35,616 nucleotides of DNA from Symbiobacterium sp. (GTDB taxonomy: Bacteria > Bacillota > Sulfobacillia > UBA995 > UBA9673), in the NCBI GenBank assembly GCA_020725405.1, contig DYFB01000088.1:1-35616 (forward strand), read 5' to 3'. Of this stretch, positions 8,334 to 16,298 are shown piece by piece. How positions within the stretch are numbered: the first letter of the stretch is position 1; each line of letters opens with the position of its first letter. The notes beneath the pieces are model-generated. The model did no database searches and was not told where the DNA came from. It was given only the letters and a program-made list of their open reading frames with translations. The position numbers and the translations under genes are program-made.

Positions 8334-8762
8334 CTATATCTCCCCCGTCTCGAAGAGCTCGAAGAAAATGACGAAGACGCCCATCACGGCCAGGGCGACC
8401 CCCGTCTCGACCAGCATGGTGGCCAGGGCCCGACCGGCCGCGCCCTCGAGGCCGAACGGGAGGGCGCCGTAGTCGAGAACGTTCCCGCCCCAGAGGAGAG
8501 CCAGGAGCCCGAGTCCGGGAAAGACCAGGGTCCCAAGGCCGGCTAGAATCACAGCCGCCCGGCGGCCGAGACCCCACTTCGACCGGGGTCCCTGGACGAG
8601 CGGCACGAGGACCATGGCTACGGCCAGGACCGCTCCGGCCTGGAAGCCGCCTCCCGGGCTGTAGTGACCGTGGGCCAGGACGTAGACCGCGTAGAGCATC
8701 AGCGCCGGAACGAGGACGCGGACCGCCGCGTCGAGGACCACGCTACCGAAGGGGCGCCTCAC
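8334..8762 (-). CDS. mrpB: Mrp/Mnh-type antiporter subunit B (MnhB domain)
   Basis: The product is 142 residues, close to the usual MrpB length, with four hydrophobic segments and the MnhB signature G-H-Y-S-P-G-G-G-F-Q-A-G-A-V-L-A, a loop conserved in MrpB and MbhF. It overlaps the preceding MbhE-like gene by ATGA and is followed 2 bp later by mrpC, as in Mrp and membrane-bound hydrogenase operons. Confidence 0.92.
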   Translation of the reverse strand: MRRPFGSVVLDAAVRVLVPALMLYAVYVLAHGHYSPGGGFQAGAVLAVAMVLVPLVQGPRSKWGLGRRAAVILAGLGTLVFPGLGLLALLWGGNVLDYGALPFGLEGAAGRALATMLVETGVALAVMGVFVIFFELFETGEI

Positions 8763-9046
8763 GGCTCTTCCCTCCTCTCGGCGAGGCCGGCGAGAATCAG
8801 GATGGCCGCTATCCCGGCCGTGAAGATGACGACCGTCTCTCCCAGGGTGTCGTAGCCCCGGTAGTCGGCCAGCACCGCCGTGACTAGGTTGATGGTCCCG
8901 GTCTCCTTGTAGGCCGCCTCGATGTAGCGCGGCGAGACGTGGGTGGCCGGAGGCGAACCCGGGTCGCCGGTCGGCGGGAGCTCGGCCGAGGAGTAGAAGA
9001 AGAGAGCCCCGACCAGGACGAGAAGGACCAGGCCCGCGGCTCTCAC
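8759..9046 (-). CDS. MbhE-like subunit (part of the MrpA C-terminal region as a separate gene)
   Basis: The product is 95 residues with an N-terminal hydrophobic helix, an extracytoplasmic loop with P-P-A-T-H-V-S-P-R-Y-I-E and a second helix after G-Y-D-T-L-G-E-T-V-V-I-F-T-A-G-I-A-A. The D-T-L-G-E motif is typical of the MbhE/MrpA C-terminal segment. The start is GTG at 9046, overlapping the preceding stop by 4 bp (GTGA); a longer open frame to 9298 is noise overlapping the previous gene. In Bacillus Mrp this segment is fused to MrpA; in archaeal Mbh and related operons it is separate, as here. Confidence 0.82.
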   Translation of the reverse strand: MRAAGLVLLVLVGALFFYSSAELPPTGDPGSPPATHVSPRYIEAAYKETGTINLVTAVLADYRGYDTLGETVVIFTAGIAAILILAGLAERREEP

Positions 9047-9288
9047 CGCATCGCCCTCCTTCCGGTCCGGAAGAGGATGGCCACGAAGAAGGCTGTCGTG
9101 AAGACCCCGATGACCGCCTCCATGAAGGCCACGTCGAGCGCGTTCATCAGGGCGTAGACGAAGGCGGCCGAGAAGCTGAACAGGGCGAAGACGACCACGG
9201 CCACCAGGAGATCGCGGACGGCGATGACAAAGGCCGCCGAGGCCACGAGGAGGATGAGGAACACGGCCTGGACGGAGGGCTCGATCAT
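9043..9288 (-). CDS. MbhD-like subunit (DUF4040 domain of MrpA as a separate gene)
   Basis: The product is 81 residues with three hydrophobic helices and the DUF4040 pattern A-V-R-D-L-L-V-A-V-V-V-F-A-L-F-S-F followed by D-V-A-F-M-E-A-V-I-G. It starts at ATG 9288, overlapping the mrpG stop by ATGA, and overlaps the MbhE-like gene by GTGA. It corresponds to the DUF4040 part of MrpA, while the large NuoL-like N-terminal part of MrpA is absent. Confidence 0.83.
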   Translation of the reverse strand: MIEPSVQAVFLILLVASAAFVIAVRDLLVAVVVFALFSFSAAFVYALMNALDVAFMEAVIGVFTTAFFVAILFRTGRRAMR

Positions 9289-9593
9289 GCGTCCCCACCT
9301 CGATTCCTGGTCCAGGGCCGGAGGCCCGACCGGTAGGCGGCCCGGCTGATGGCGTGGGTGGCCGTCGGGTTGCCGACGAGGATGAAGGCTCCGACGATGA
9401 GAATCTTCAGGCTGGTGACGGTGAAGCCCCCGTAGAGGGCAAGGCCGATAAGGCAAAGGGTCATCCCGAAAGTGTCGCACTTGCCCGTGGCGTGAAGACG
9501 GGAGTAGAAATCCGGGAGACGCACGAGCCCCACGGCGCCGATGAAGAGGAAGGCCACCCCGACGATGAGGAAAGAGCCGGCGACTAAGGTCAT
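9285..9593 (-). CDS. mrpG: Mrp/Mnh-type antiporter subunit G
   Basis: The product is 102 residues with three hydrophobic segments and the MnhG/PhaG signature G-L-V-R-L-P-D-F-Y-S-R-L-H-A-T-G-K-C-D-T-F-G, one of the most recognisable motifs of the Mrp system. It overlaps mrpF upstream and the MbhD-like gene downstream by ATGA, implying translational coupling. It is a small membrane subunit needed for assembly and activity of the antiporter. Confidence 0.94.
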   Translation of the reverse strand: MTLVAGSFLIVGVAFLFIGAVGLVRLPDFYSRLHATGKCDTFGMTLCLIGLALYGGFTVTSLKILIVGAFILVGNPTATHAISRAAYRSGLRPWTRNRGGDA

Positions 9594-9862
9594 GAGGCGT
9601 GGTCCCCCTTCAGCTCGAAGTACTTGGCGATGAGCAGGAAGCTCACGAAACCGAGGGCCCCGTAGGCGATGGCGATGTCGACGAAGAGGTCGGGCCGGCC
9701 GGTGATGAAGCCGAGGAGGAGCAAGAGAAAGATGGTGCTCGTCCCGATGAGCCCGGACCCGGCCAGACGGTCGAAGACCGTCGGCCCGGTGAAGATCCGG
9801 TAGAGGAGGAGGATGAAGCTCAGCCCGACGACGACCAGCAGGACGAGGAAGAGCGTCGTCAT
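9590..9862 (-). CDS. mrpF: Mrp/Mnh-type antiporter subunit F
   Basis: The product is 90 residues with three hydrophobic helices and the MnhF motif Y-R-I-F-T-G-P-T-V-F-D-R-L-A, followed by D-I-A-I-A-Y-G-A-L-G-F. The length matches the family. Both ends overlap their neighbours (mrpE and mrpG) by ATGA. Confidence 0.93.
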   Translation of the reverse strand: MTTLFLVLLVVVGLSFILLLYRIFTGPTVFDRLAGSGLIGTSTIFLLLLLGFITGRPDLFVDIAIAYGALGFVSFLLIAKYFELKGDHAS

Positions 9863-10521
9863 GGCTCTCTCACCCTCCTTCCGCTGGCGAAGACCTGTCC
9901 CACCCGGCGCAGCATCTCGCCCTCGCCGCCGGCGCGCGGCCTAAGCCCTTCGGCCGCCTCTCGCGACAGAACGTGAACGAGGTAGTCGTCGCCCTCGACG
10001 TCGACCGTAACGGTCCCCGGGGTCAGGGTGATGGAGTTGGCCAGAACGAGCTGGGCCAGCGGTCCCGGCAGGCGCTTTCTGAAGCGGATGAGGCCGGGGT
10101 CGACCGGGAGCCGTGGGTGAAGAATCAGATAGGCCACCTGGAAGTTCGCCTTGACTATCTCCCAGGCGAGCCACGGGAGGTAGGCGAGGAACCTGGGCCA
10201 GGGAAGGTCCCAGGCCGGGCGCTGGCGCGGCTGGGCCGGCGGCTGGGAGACCTCGGACGGCGGGGCGGCCTCGGACGGCGGGGCGACCTCGGACGGCGGG
10301 GCGGCCTCGGACGGCGGGGCGTCGTCCCAGGGCAGGAGAAGGAGGCGCCGGGTGAGGACGGCTATGCCCAGGGAGCTCGCGAGACCGATGAGAAGGTACT
10401 CAGGGTCGCTTCGCCCCGATAGCGCGAGCCAGAACACGAAGAGCAGGCCGGTTGACACGGCCACCTGGTAGGCGGCGGCCCGGAAGGAACTCCTTCGGCC
10501 CGCAGCCTTCCCGGCACCCAC
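9859..10521 (-). CDS. mrpE: Mrp/Mnh-type antiporter subunit E, with a repeat-encoded linker
   Basis: The product is 220 residues, longer than the usual 160 or so. N-terminal helices (about 17-32 and 41-56) are followed by a Pro/Ser/Glu linker (68-91) made of P-P-S-E-A/V-A repeats, then W-D-L-P-W-P, another helix, and the MnhE core A-Y-L-I-L-H-P, I-R-F-R-K-R and N-S-I-T-L-T-P-G-T-V-T-V-D-V. The GTG at 10521 has an AAAGGA site about 10 bp upstream. It is the first gene of the antiporter operon, 121 bp after nuoN, with a promoter-like sequence between. Confidence 0.92.
   Translation of the reverse strand: MGAGKAAGRRSSFRAAAYQVAVSTGLLFVFWLALSGRSDPEYLLIGLASSLGIAVLTRRLLLLPWDDAPPSEAAPPSEVAPPSEAAPPSEVSQPPAQPRQRPAWDLPWPRFLAYLPWLAWEIVKANFQVAYLILHPRLPVDPGLIRFRKRLPGPLAQLVLANSITLTPGTVTVDVEGDDYLVHVLSREAAEGLRPRAGGEGEMLRRVGQVFASGRRVREP
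10251..10322 (-). repeat. 18-bp tandem repeat inside mrpE (four copies)
   Basis: Four near-identical 18-bp units run from 10251 to 10322, differing only at the last base or so. They encode the hexapeptide P-P-S-E-A/V-A in frame and form the linker between the N-terminal helices and the W-D-L-P-W-P segment of MrpE. Confidence 0.92.
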
Positions 10522-10602
10522 CGAATCGCCATCCTTTCACCCTGAAGGCCGGGAGGCCGGCCACAGCCCCGCAGGGCCCGCGACCAGCCCTTCCTTGCCA
10601 TA

Positions 10603-10630
10603 ATCCTACACGTTTCGCACGGCCTGACAA
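10603..10630 (-). promoter_or_regulatory. Sigma-A-like promoter for the mrp operon
   Basis: On the minus strand TTGTCA (10630-10625) and TAGGAT (10608-10603) are 16 bp apart, in the 121-bp gap between the nuoN stop and the mrpE start. The gap is AT-richer here than its surroundings. Transcription would start near 10597, giving a leader of about 75 nt. No clear terminator closes nuoN, so read-through from the nuo operon is also possible. Confidence 0.6.
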
Positions 10631-10642
10631 GGGGCCGCTCCT

Positions 10643-12133
10643 CTAGAGGCCCCCACCGGCCAGCCGGGCCAGGTGGGAGAGCGGCTCGGAGAGGAAGCCC
10701 AGGGCCAGAACGGCAGCGACCGTGAGCCCGAGCGCGGTCCCGACCATCGGAGTGGCCCGCACCGCTTCGCCGGCCGGCTCGTCCTGGAGGTACATGTTCC
10801 GGACGATGCCGTAATAGTAGCCGACCGAGACGGCGCTGTTGACGACCATGACCACGGCCAGCCAAGCCATCCCGGCCTCGACCGCGGCCATGAACAGGTA
10901 GAACTTGCCGAAGAAGCCGACCATGGGAGGGATGCCGATGAGCGAGAGAAGGCAAACGAGCATGGCCGCGGCGGCCAGGGGCGCGCGCCCGGCCAGGCCC
11001 GTGTAATCGGAGATCTCGTCGCCCGTACCGCGGTTGTTCAGCCAGATGACCACGGCGAAGACCCCGAGGTTGGTCACCGCGTAGGCGAGCAGGTAGTAGA
11101 TGACGGCCGCCGTGCCCTGCGGGGTGGCCACGGCCAGGCCGACCATCATGTAGCCAGCGTGGGCGATGGACGAGTAGGCCAGCATGCGCTTGATGTTCTT
11201 CTGGGTCAGGGCCACGAGGTTACCGACGGTCATGGTCACGACCGCGAGGCCGGCGAAGAGGACGGGCAGGACGGCGGGCGGGCCGCCCGCCTGCCCGAGG
11301 AGCAGGACGGGAGCGAAGACCCGGAGGACGACGGCGAAGGCGGCGGCCTTCGGGCCGACGGAGAAGAAGGCCGTGACCGGCGTCGGAGCGCCTTCGTAGG
11401 CGTCGGGCGCCCAGAAGTGGAACGGCACGGCGGCTATCTTGAACCCGAACCCGGCCACAAGCAGGACGAGCCCGGCCAGGGCCAGGGGTCCGCTCACGGG
11501 CGCGGCGCCGGACAGGCCGAGGAAGCCCGGGGCGAGGAGAGCCGTGAGGCTCGTGCTCCCCGTCCCGCCGAAGACGAGCGACATCCCGAAGAGGATGACG
11601 GCCGACGCCAGGGCCCCCGTCAGGAAGTACTTCAGGGCGGCCTCCCCGGAGCGGGCGTCGCCGCGCAGGAGACCGGCCAGGACGTAGGAGGCGATTGCCG
11701 TCGTCTCAAGACCGAGGTAGATGACGATGAGGTCGCGCGACCCGGCCATGATCATCATCCCGAGCACGGAGAACAGGACGAGGGCGTTGTACTCGCCGGC
11801 CGCGATACGGCGGCTCTCGACGAAATCGACGCTGAGCATGATGACGGCGAGGCCGATACCCAGAAACAGCAGCTTGACCAGCAGGGCGAAGGGGTCGGCG
11901 ACGAGCATGCCGCCCCAGAGGCCCGCGCCGGGGCCGGCGGCGGCCGCGCCGCTCCCGTCGGGGAGGCCTGCGGCGAGGAGGCGGACCGAGGCGACGAGGG
12001 CGGCGAGGAGCCCGGCCAGGCTGAGGTAGGCCGCCGAGCGCCGCCGCTCCTCGGACAGGAAGAGGTCGAGGACCAGGACCGCAAGGCCGGTGCCCGCGAC
12101 GATGAGCTCGGGCGTGACCAGGTTCCAGTCCAC
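10643..12133 (-). CDS. nuoN: Complex I (NDH-1) subunit N
   Basis: The product is 496 residues with about 14 membrane helices and NuoN features: P-F-H-F-W-A-P-D-A-Y-E-G-A-P-T-P-V-T-A-F, V-G-P-K-A-A-A-F and N-I-K-R-M-L-A-Y-S-S-I-A-H-A-G-Y. I chose GTG at 12133 because GGGAGGT lies 7 bp upstream and the nuoM stop is 1 bp away; the open frame extends upstream to 12211 but inside nuoM. NuoN is one of three antiporter-like proton channels of the membrane arm. Last gene of the nuo operon. Confidence 0.95.
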   Translation of the reverse strand: MDWNLVTPELIVAGTGLAVLVLDLFLSEERRRSAAYLSLAGLLAALVASVRLLAAGLPDGSGAAAAGPGAGLWGGMLVADPFALLVKLLFLGIGLAVIMLSVDFVESRRIAAGEYNALVLFSVLGMMIMAGSRDLIVIYLGLETTAIASYVLAGLLRGDARSGEAALKYFLTGALASAVILFGMSLVFGGTGSTSLTALLAPGFLGLSGAAPVSGPLALAGLVLLVAGFGFKIAAVPFHFWAPDAYEGAPTPVTAFFSVGPKAAAFAVVLRVFAPVLLLGQAGGPPAVLPVLFAGLAVVTMTVGNLVALTQKNIKRMLAYSSIAHAGYMMVGLAVATPQGTAAVIYYLLAYAVTNLGVFAVVIWLNNRGTGDEISDYTGLAGRAPLAAAAMLVCLLSLIGIPPMVGFFGKFYLFMAAVEAGMAWLAVVMVVNSAVSVGYYYGIVRNMYLQDEPAGEAVRATPMVGTALGLTVAAVLALGFLSEPLSHLARLAGGGL

Positions 12134-12134
12134 G

Positions 12135-13622
12135 CTACATACCTCCCAACCGGAGGACGATGTCGGCCGCCGGGCCGTCCAAGAAGCGCATGAGGAGGCC
12201 GGGGGCGACACCCAGGATGACGATGAGGGCCACGACGGGGGCGTAGGTGAAGAGCTCGAGCGGCGTCGCGTCCGGCAGCTCGGCGTACTCCGCCCGCTTC
12301 TCGCCCATGAGGGTCCTCTGCATCATCCAGAGGTTGAAGCCGGCCACGACCAGCATCCCGAGGACGGCCAGGGCCACCCAGGTGACGCTGGCCGGAAAGA
12401 CGCCGGCCAGGACGAAGAACTCGGCGATGAACCCGGCCAGGCCCGGCAGGCCCAGATTTGCGAAGGCTCCGAAGGCCAGGACGGTGGCGATGACCGGGAC
12501 CGTGACGTAGAGCCCGCTGAGCTTGGGGATTTCCCGGGTGTGCGTCCGGTCGTAGATGGCGCCGACCATGAGGAACAGCAGGCCGGAGATGAGGCCGTGG
12601 GAGATATTCATGTACATCGCCCCGGCCAGGGCCAGATGAGTCCCCGCCGCCAGGCCCAGGAGAACGAAGCCCATGTGGCTGATCGATGAGTAGGCGACCA
12701 GCTTCTTCAGGTCCTTCTGGGCCATGGCCGTCAGGGCCCCGTAGATGATGTTGATCAGCCCCAGGGCGGCGAACATTACGGCGAAGGCCCGGGCGGCGTC
12801 CGGAAGGGTCGGGTAGCTTATCCGGAAGAAGCCGTAGGTCCCCATCTTCAGGAGGATGGCGGCCAGAACGACGCTGATGGGCGTCGGCGCCTCGACGTGG
12901 GCGTCCGGAAGCCAGGTGTGGAACGGGAAGACCGGGACCTTCACGGCAAAGCCCAGGAAGAGAGCCAGGAAGACCCAGAGCTGGGCCCGCCAGGTGAGCA
13001 TTCCCCCGGCCTTCGAGGCGATCTCCATCATGTTGAAGCTCACGGCCCCCGTCCCGAAGTAGAGGGCGAGAATGCCGATGAGCATGATGACGCTGCCGAC
13101 CAGGGTGTAAATGAAGAACTTAATGGCCGCGTACTCCCGACGTGGCCCGCCCCAGATGCCGATGAGGAAGTACATCGGGACCAGGACGAGCTCCCAGAAG
13201 ACGTAGAAGACGATGTAGTCGAGGGCGAGGAAGACGCCCATCATCCCGGTCTCCAGGAGGAGCAGGAGGGCGAAGAAGTCCTTCTCCCTGTGCTTTATCA
13301 TCCCCCACGAGGCCATAACGGCGACGAAACTGAGAAGGGCCGTCAGGAAGACGAGCGGGAAGCTGAGGCCGTCGGTGCCCATGAGATAGGAGATGCCCAG
13401 GCTCGGTATCCACTCCAGCCTCTCGAGAAAGCGCATCCCGTACGCGCCGGCCGCTCTCTGCCCCCACTCGGCCCACATGGCGACGGCCAGGAGAAGGGGC
13501 ACGAGACTGAAGAGGGCGGCCGCTCTCTTGATGAGCTCCACCCGCTGGCGCGGAAGGAGAAGGATGAGAACGGTCCCGGCCAGAGGGATGAAGGTTATGA
13601 GGGTCAAGTAGGAACCTGACAT
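12135..13622 (-). CDS. nuoM: Complex I (NDH-1) subunit M
   Basis: The product is 495 residues with about 14 helices. NuoM-specific features include Y-L-M-G-T-D-G-L-S-F-P-L, F-V-F-W-E-L-V-L-V-P-M-Y-F-L-I-G-I-W-G-G, P-F-H-T-W-L-P-D-A-H-V-E-A-P-T and I-L-L-K-M-G-T-Y-G. The ATG has an AGGAGG site 7 bp upstream. It is separated from nuoL by 175 bp, unusually long for this operon. It forms a proton-translocating unit of the membrane arm. Confidence 0.96.
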   Translation of the reverse strand: MSGSYLTLITFIPLAGTVLILLLPRQRVELIKRAAALFSLVPLLLAVAMWAEWGQRAAGAYGMRFLERLEWIPSLGISYLMGTDGLSFPLVFLTALLSFVAVMASWGMIKHREKDFFALLLLLETGMMGVFLALDYIVFYVFWELVLVPMYFLIGIWGGPRREYAAIKFFIYTLVGSVIMLIGILALYFGTGAVSFNMMEIASKAGGMLTWRAQLWVFLALFLGFAVKVPVFPFHTWLPDAHVEAPTPISVVLAAILLKMGTYGFFRISYPTLPDAARAFAVMFAALGLINIIYGALTAMAQKDLKKLVAYSSISHMGFVLLGLAAGTHLALAGAMYMNISHGLISGLLFLMVGAIYDRTHTREIPKLSGLYVTVPVIATVLAFGAFANLGLPGLAGFIAEFFVLAGVFPASVTWVALAVLGMLVVAGFNLWMMQRTLMGEKRAEYAELPDATPLELFTYAPVVALIVILGVAPGLLMRFLDGPAADIVLRLGGM

Positions 13623-13797
13623 GTCCTTGCCTCCTGTTCACCCTGTCGCCGGCGGCGGCTCACGCCCCGACCGCGCAGGCGCCGTTCCTTCGGGTCTATC
13701 CTCTCAGTGCTGTCTCCCGGTCGGGCTCCGGCCCCGTTCCCCCAGTGTCGAGCCCCTGCCCTGCTCCCGCGGTCGCGCCCGGCGCGGCCGGGGGCCC

Positions 13798-15837
13798 TCA
13801 GAGCAGGAACCACAGGAGCGCCAGCAGGGATACGGCCGCCCCGGCGTAGAGGGCGACCATGTACGACTGGACCTGCCCGGTGTGGGCGCGGCGGAGCTGC
13901 CGCCCGGCCGCGACCGTCCCGTCGGCGAGGCCGTTGACGGCCCCGTCGATGACGATATTGTCGAACTCGCCCGCGGCGGCGCTGGTCTCGACCGTGACCG
14001 CGCCCACCCCGTTGACGAGCCCGTCGATGACCCGGTTGTCGAAGATACCACACATCTCGGCCAGGCGCACGGACGGGCGGACGAAAACGACCTGGTAAAG
14101 CTCATCAACGTAGTACTTGTTCTTGAAAAGGGTGTAGATCGGCCGGAAAGCCCGGATAAGACTCTCCCGGCGCACGAGCCGGAGCCCGTAGACGGCGTAG
14201 CCGACAAGGATGCCGAGAACAGCCGAGCCGATGGCGATGGGCATCACCAGGGCGGCGGCACCGTGACCCGCCGCTCCGTGCGCCGCGTGCGCGGCCGCGT
14301 CGTGCCCTGCGGCAGAAAGACCCGGAAGGGTGTGCCCGAAATCGAGGAAGTGGCCGAGCCAATGCCCCATCCAGGCCGACCCGGGAAGGCCGGCTACAAC
14401 GGCCAGGGCGCCGAGGACGACCAGCGGGCCGGTCATGCTCAGCGGCGACTCGTGGGCGTGCTCGTAGCGGTGCCGGTCCCGCGGCCGGCCGAGGAAGACC
14501 AGGCAGGTGAGTCTGGTCATGTAGTAGGCCGTGAGGAACGCCGTGGCCACGGCCATCCAGAAGAGGACGTGGTAGCCCGAGCCGAAGACGGCCAGGAGAA
14601 TCTCGTCCTTGCTCCAGAAGCCGGCCAGCGGCGGGATGCCGGCCAGGGCCGCCGCGCCGGCGAGGAAAGTCCAGAAGGTGACCTTCATCTTCCGAGCAAG
14701 GCCGCCCATCTCGTGAATCTCGAAGGTGCCCACGGCGTGGCTCACGCTGCCCGAGGTCAAGAAGAGCAAGGCCTTGAAGAAGGCATGCGTCACGAGGTGG
14801 AAGACCCCGGCCACGAAGCCGCCGACGCCAAGGCCGAGCATCATGTAGCCGAGCTGGCTCACGGTCGAGTAGGCCAGGACTTTCTTGAAGTCGGTCATGA
14901 CCGTGGCAATGGTCGCGGCGAAGAGGGCGGTAAAGCCGCCGATGACGGCCACGGTGAGCATGGCCTCGGCCGAATGCATGAAGATCCCGTAGGACCGGGC
15001 CACGAGGTAGACGCCGGCGGCGACCATCGTCGCCGCGTGGATGAGGGCGCTGACCGGCGTCGGACCGGCCATGGCGTCAGGAAGCCAGACGTGGAGCGGG
15101 AACTGGGCCGACTTACCGACGGCCCCCGCGAAGAGGAGCACCGCGGCGATGGTGATGACCGCCGGGCCGAGGTGCCCCTCGGCGGCCGACCGGGTGATGT
15201 CGGCGATGTTGAAGGTCCCGGTCTGAGTGAACAAGAGCCAGATGCCGATCATCATGGCCACATCGCCGACCCGCGTGGTCATGAAGGCCTTCATCGACGC
15301 CATCCTCGGCCAGGCCTGCTCGAACCAGTGGCCGATAAGGAGATAGGAGCAAAGACCCATGACCTCCCAGGAGATCAGAAGGAGAAGGAAGTTGTCGGCG
15401 AGGACCAGGGCGAGCATGGCCGAGGTGAACAGGCTCAGGGTCCCGAAGTAGCGCTGGTAGCGGCGGTCGCCGTGCATGTAGCCGACGGAGTAGACGTGGA
15501 CGGCGGCGCTCACGATGCTGACAACGAGGAGCATGACCGCCCCCAAGCTGTCCACCGTGAAGCCCATGCGCAATTCGACCGGCCCGAGAGTCAGCCAGTG
15601 GCCGCCGCTCGACACCGGGTGCCCGATCCGCAGGAGGCCGACGAAAGCCGCCACGGCCAGGACGAGGGAGCCCAGGACGGCGGCCGTGCCGACGTGGGCG
15701 GCCCGCTCGCCGAGGCGGCGGTTGAAGAAGGTGATGACGACCCATGACGCCAGCGGCAGGGCCGGCACCAGCCAAATGTTCTCCAGCAGCGCCGGGGGCA
15801 GAGCCGCGGCTGCCATCGTCTTCTCGAGCAGGGTCAT
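13798..15837 (-). CDS. nuoL: Complex I (NDH-1) subunit L
   Basis: The product is 679 residues with about 16 helices, including the long C-terminal lateral-helix region (about residues 560-660). NuoL signatures are M-H-G-D-R-R-Y-Q-R-Y-F, W-E-V-M-G-L-C-S-Y-L-L-I-G-H-W-F, F-P-L-H-V-W-L-P-D-A-M-A-G-P-T-P-V-S-A-L-I-H-A-A-T-M-V-A-A-G-V-Y and D-F-K-K-V-L-A-Y-S-T-V-S-Q-L-G-Y. Residues 480-500 form a His/Ala/Gly-rich loop (H-D-A-A-A-H-A-A-H-G). It is the distal proton-channel subunit. Both flanking gaps (175 and 137 bp) are long while most other genes in the operon overlap. Confidence 0.96.
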   Translation of the reverse strand: MTLLEKTMAAAALPPALLENIWLVPALPLASWVVITFFNRRLGERAAHVGTAAVLGSLVLAVAAFVGLLRIGHPVSSGGHWLTLGPVELRMGFTVDSLGAVMLLVVSIVSAAVHVYSVGYMHGDRRYQRYFGTLSLFTSAMLALVLADNFLLLLISWEVMGLCSYLLIGHWFEQAWPRMASMKAFMTTRVGDVAMMIGIWLLFTQTGTFNIADITRSAAEGHLGPAVITIAAVLLFAGAVGKSAQFPLHVWLPDAMAGPTPVSALIHAATMVAAGVYLVARSYGIFMHSAEAMLTVAVIGGFTALFAATIATVMTDFKKVLAYSTVSQLGYMMLGLGVGGFVAGVFHLVTHAFFKALLFLTSGSVSHAVGTFEIHEMGGLARKMKVTFWTFLAGAAALAGIPPLAGFWSKDEILLAVFGSGYHVLFWMAVATAFLTAYYMTRLTCLVFLGRPRDRHRYEHAHESPLSMTGPLVVLGALAVVAGLPGSAWMGHWLGHFLDFGHTLPGLSAAGHDAAAHAAHGAAGHGAAALVMPIAIGSAVLGILVGYAVYGLRLVRRESLIRAFRPIYTLFKNKYYVDELYQVVFVRPSVRLAEMCGIFDNRVIDGLVNGVGAVTVETSAAAGEFDNIVIDGAVNGLADGTVAAGRQLRRAHTGQVQSYMVALYAGAAVSLLALLWFLL

Positions 15838-15957
15838 GAGATGACCACCATCCTACCTGCCTTTCCCGCCGCCGACCGGTCGCGCCGGAACGAGCCCTCC
15901 GGCCCTTGAGCCGGTGCGGACTTCAGCCTCGCTTCAACCCCTAAGCCGGAGCGGACT

Positions 15958-15987
15958 GTCAGCCCTTGAGACCGTCAGCCCTTGAGA
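15958..15987 (-). repeat. Short tandem duplication of the nuoK 3' end, including its stop codon
   Basis: A 14-bp sequence (plus strand GTCAGCCCTTGAGA) occurs at 15958-15971 and again at 15974-15987, a period of 16 bp. The second copy holds the last codons and the TGA of nuoK, so the first is a copy of the gene end lying beyond the stop. A related CCCTTGAG occurs again near 15903. Confidence 0.75.
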
Positions 15988-16298
15988 AGATTGATCCTGT
16001 CGATATGAACAACACCGCGCTGCCGCACAATCTGGAGGATGATGGCCAGTCCGACGGCGACCTCGGCGGCGGCGACGGTCATGACGAATATCGCGAAAAC
16101 CTGGCCTGGGACGGCCGCCTGGGCGGTCCCACTCACGGCGGCCAGGCGGGCGAAGGACACGAAGTTCAGGTTGACCGCGTTAAGCATGAGCTCGATGCAC
16201 ATCAGGATGCGCACGGCGTTCGTCGTCCGGAGAGCCCCGTAGAGCCCCACGGCGAAAAGCAGGACGCCCAGGACAATCGCGTGGTGCAGGTCTATCAC
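15975..16298 (-). CDS. nuoK: Complex I (NDH-1) subunit K
   Basis: The product is 107 residues with three helices and NuoK signatures: L-Y-G-A-L-R-T-T-N-A-V-R-I-L-M-C-I-E-L-M-L-N-A-V-N-L-N-F-V (containing the membrane Glu) and V-A-A-A-E-V-A-V-G-L-A-I-I-L (the second membrane Glu). The start is GTG at 16298, overlapping the nuoJ stop by GTGA; a longer open frame to 16955 is noise. The length matches the family. Confidence 0.95.
   Translation of the reverse strand: MIDLHHAIVLGVLLFAVGLYGALRTTNAVRILMCIELMLNAVNLNFVSFARLAAVSGTAQAAVPGQVFAIFVMTVAAAEVAVGLAIILQIVRQRGVVHIDRINLLKG

Noticed and set aside
13621-15747. A 708-codon plus-strand open frame antisense to nuoL
   Set aside because: The composition is Gly/Asp/Glu/His/Arg noise and the opposite strand is a clear nuoL; such mirror frames occur opposite most genes here.
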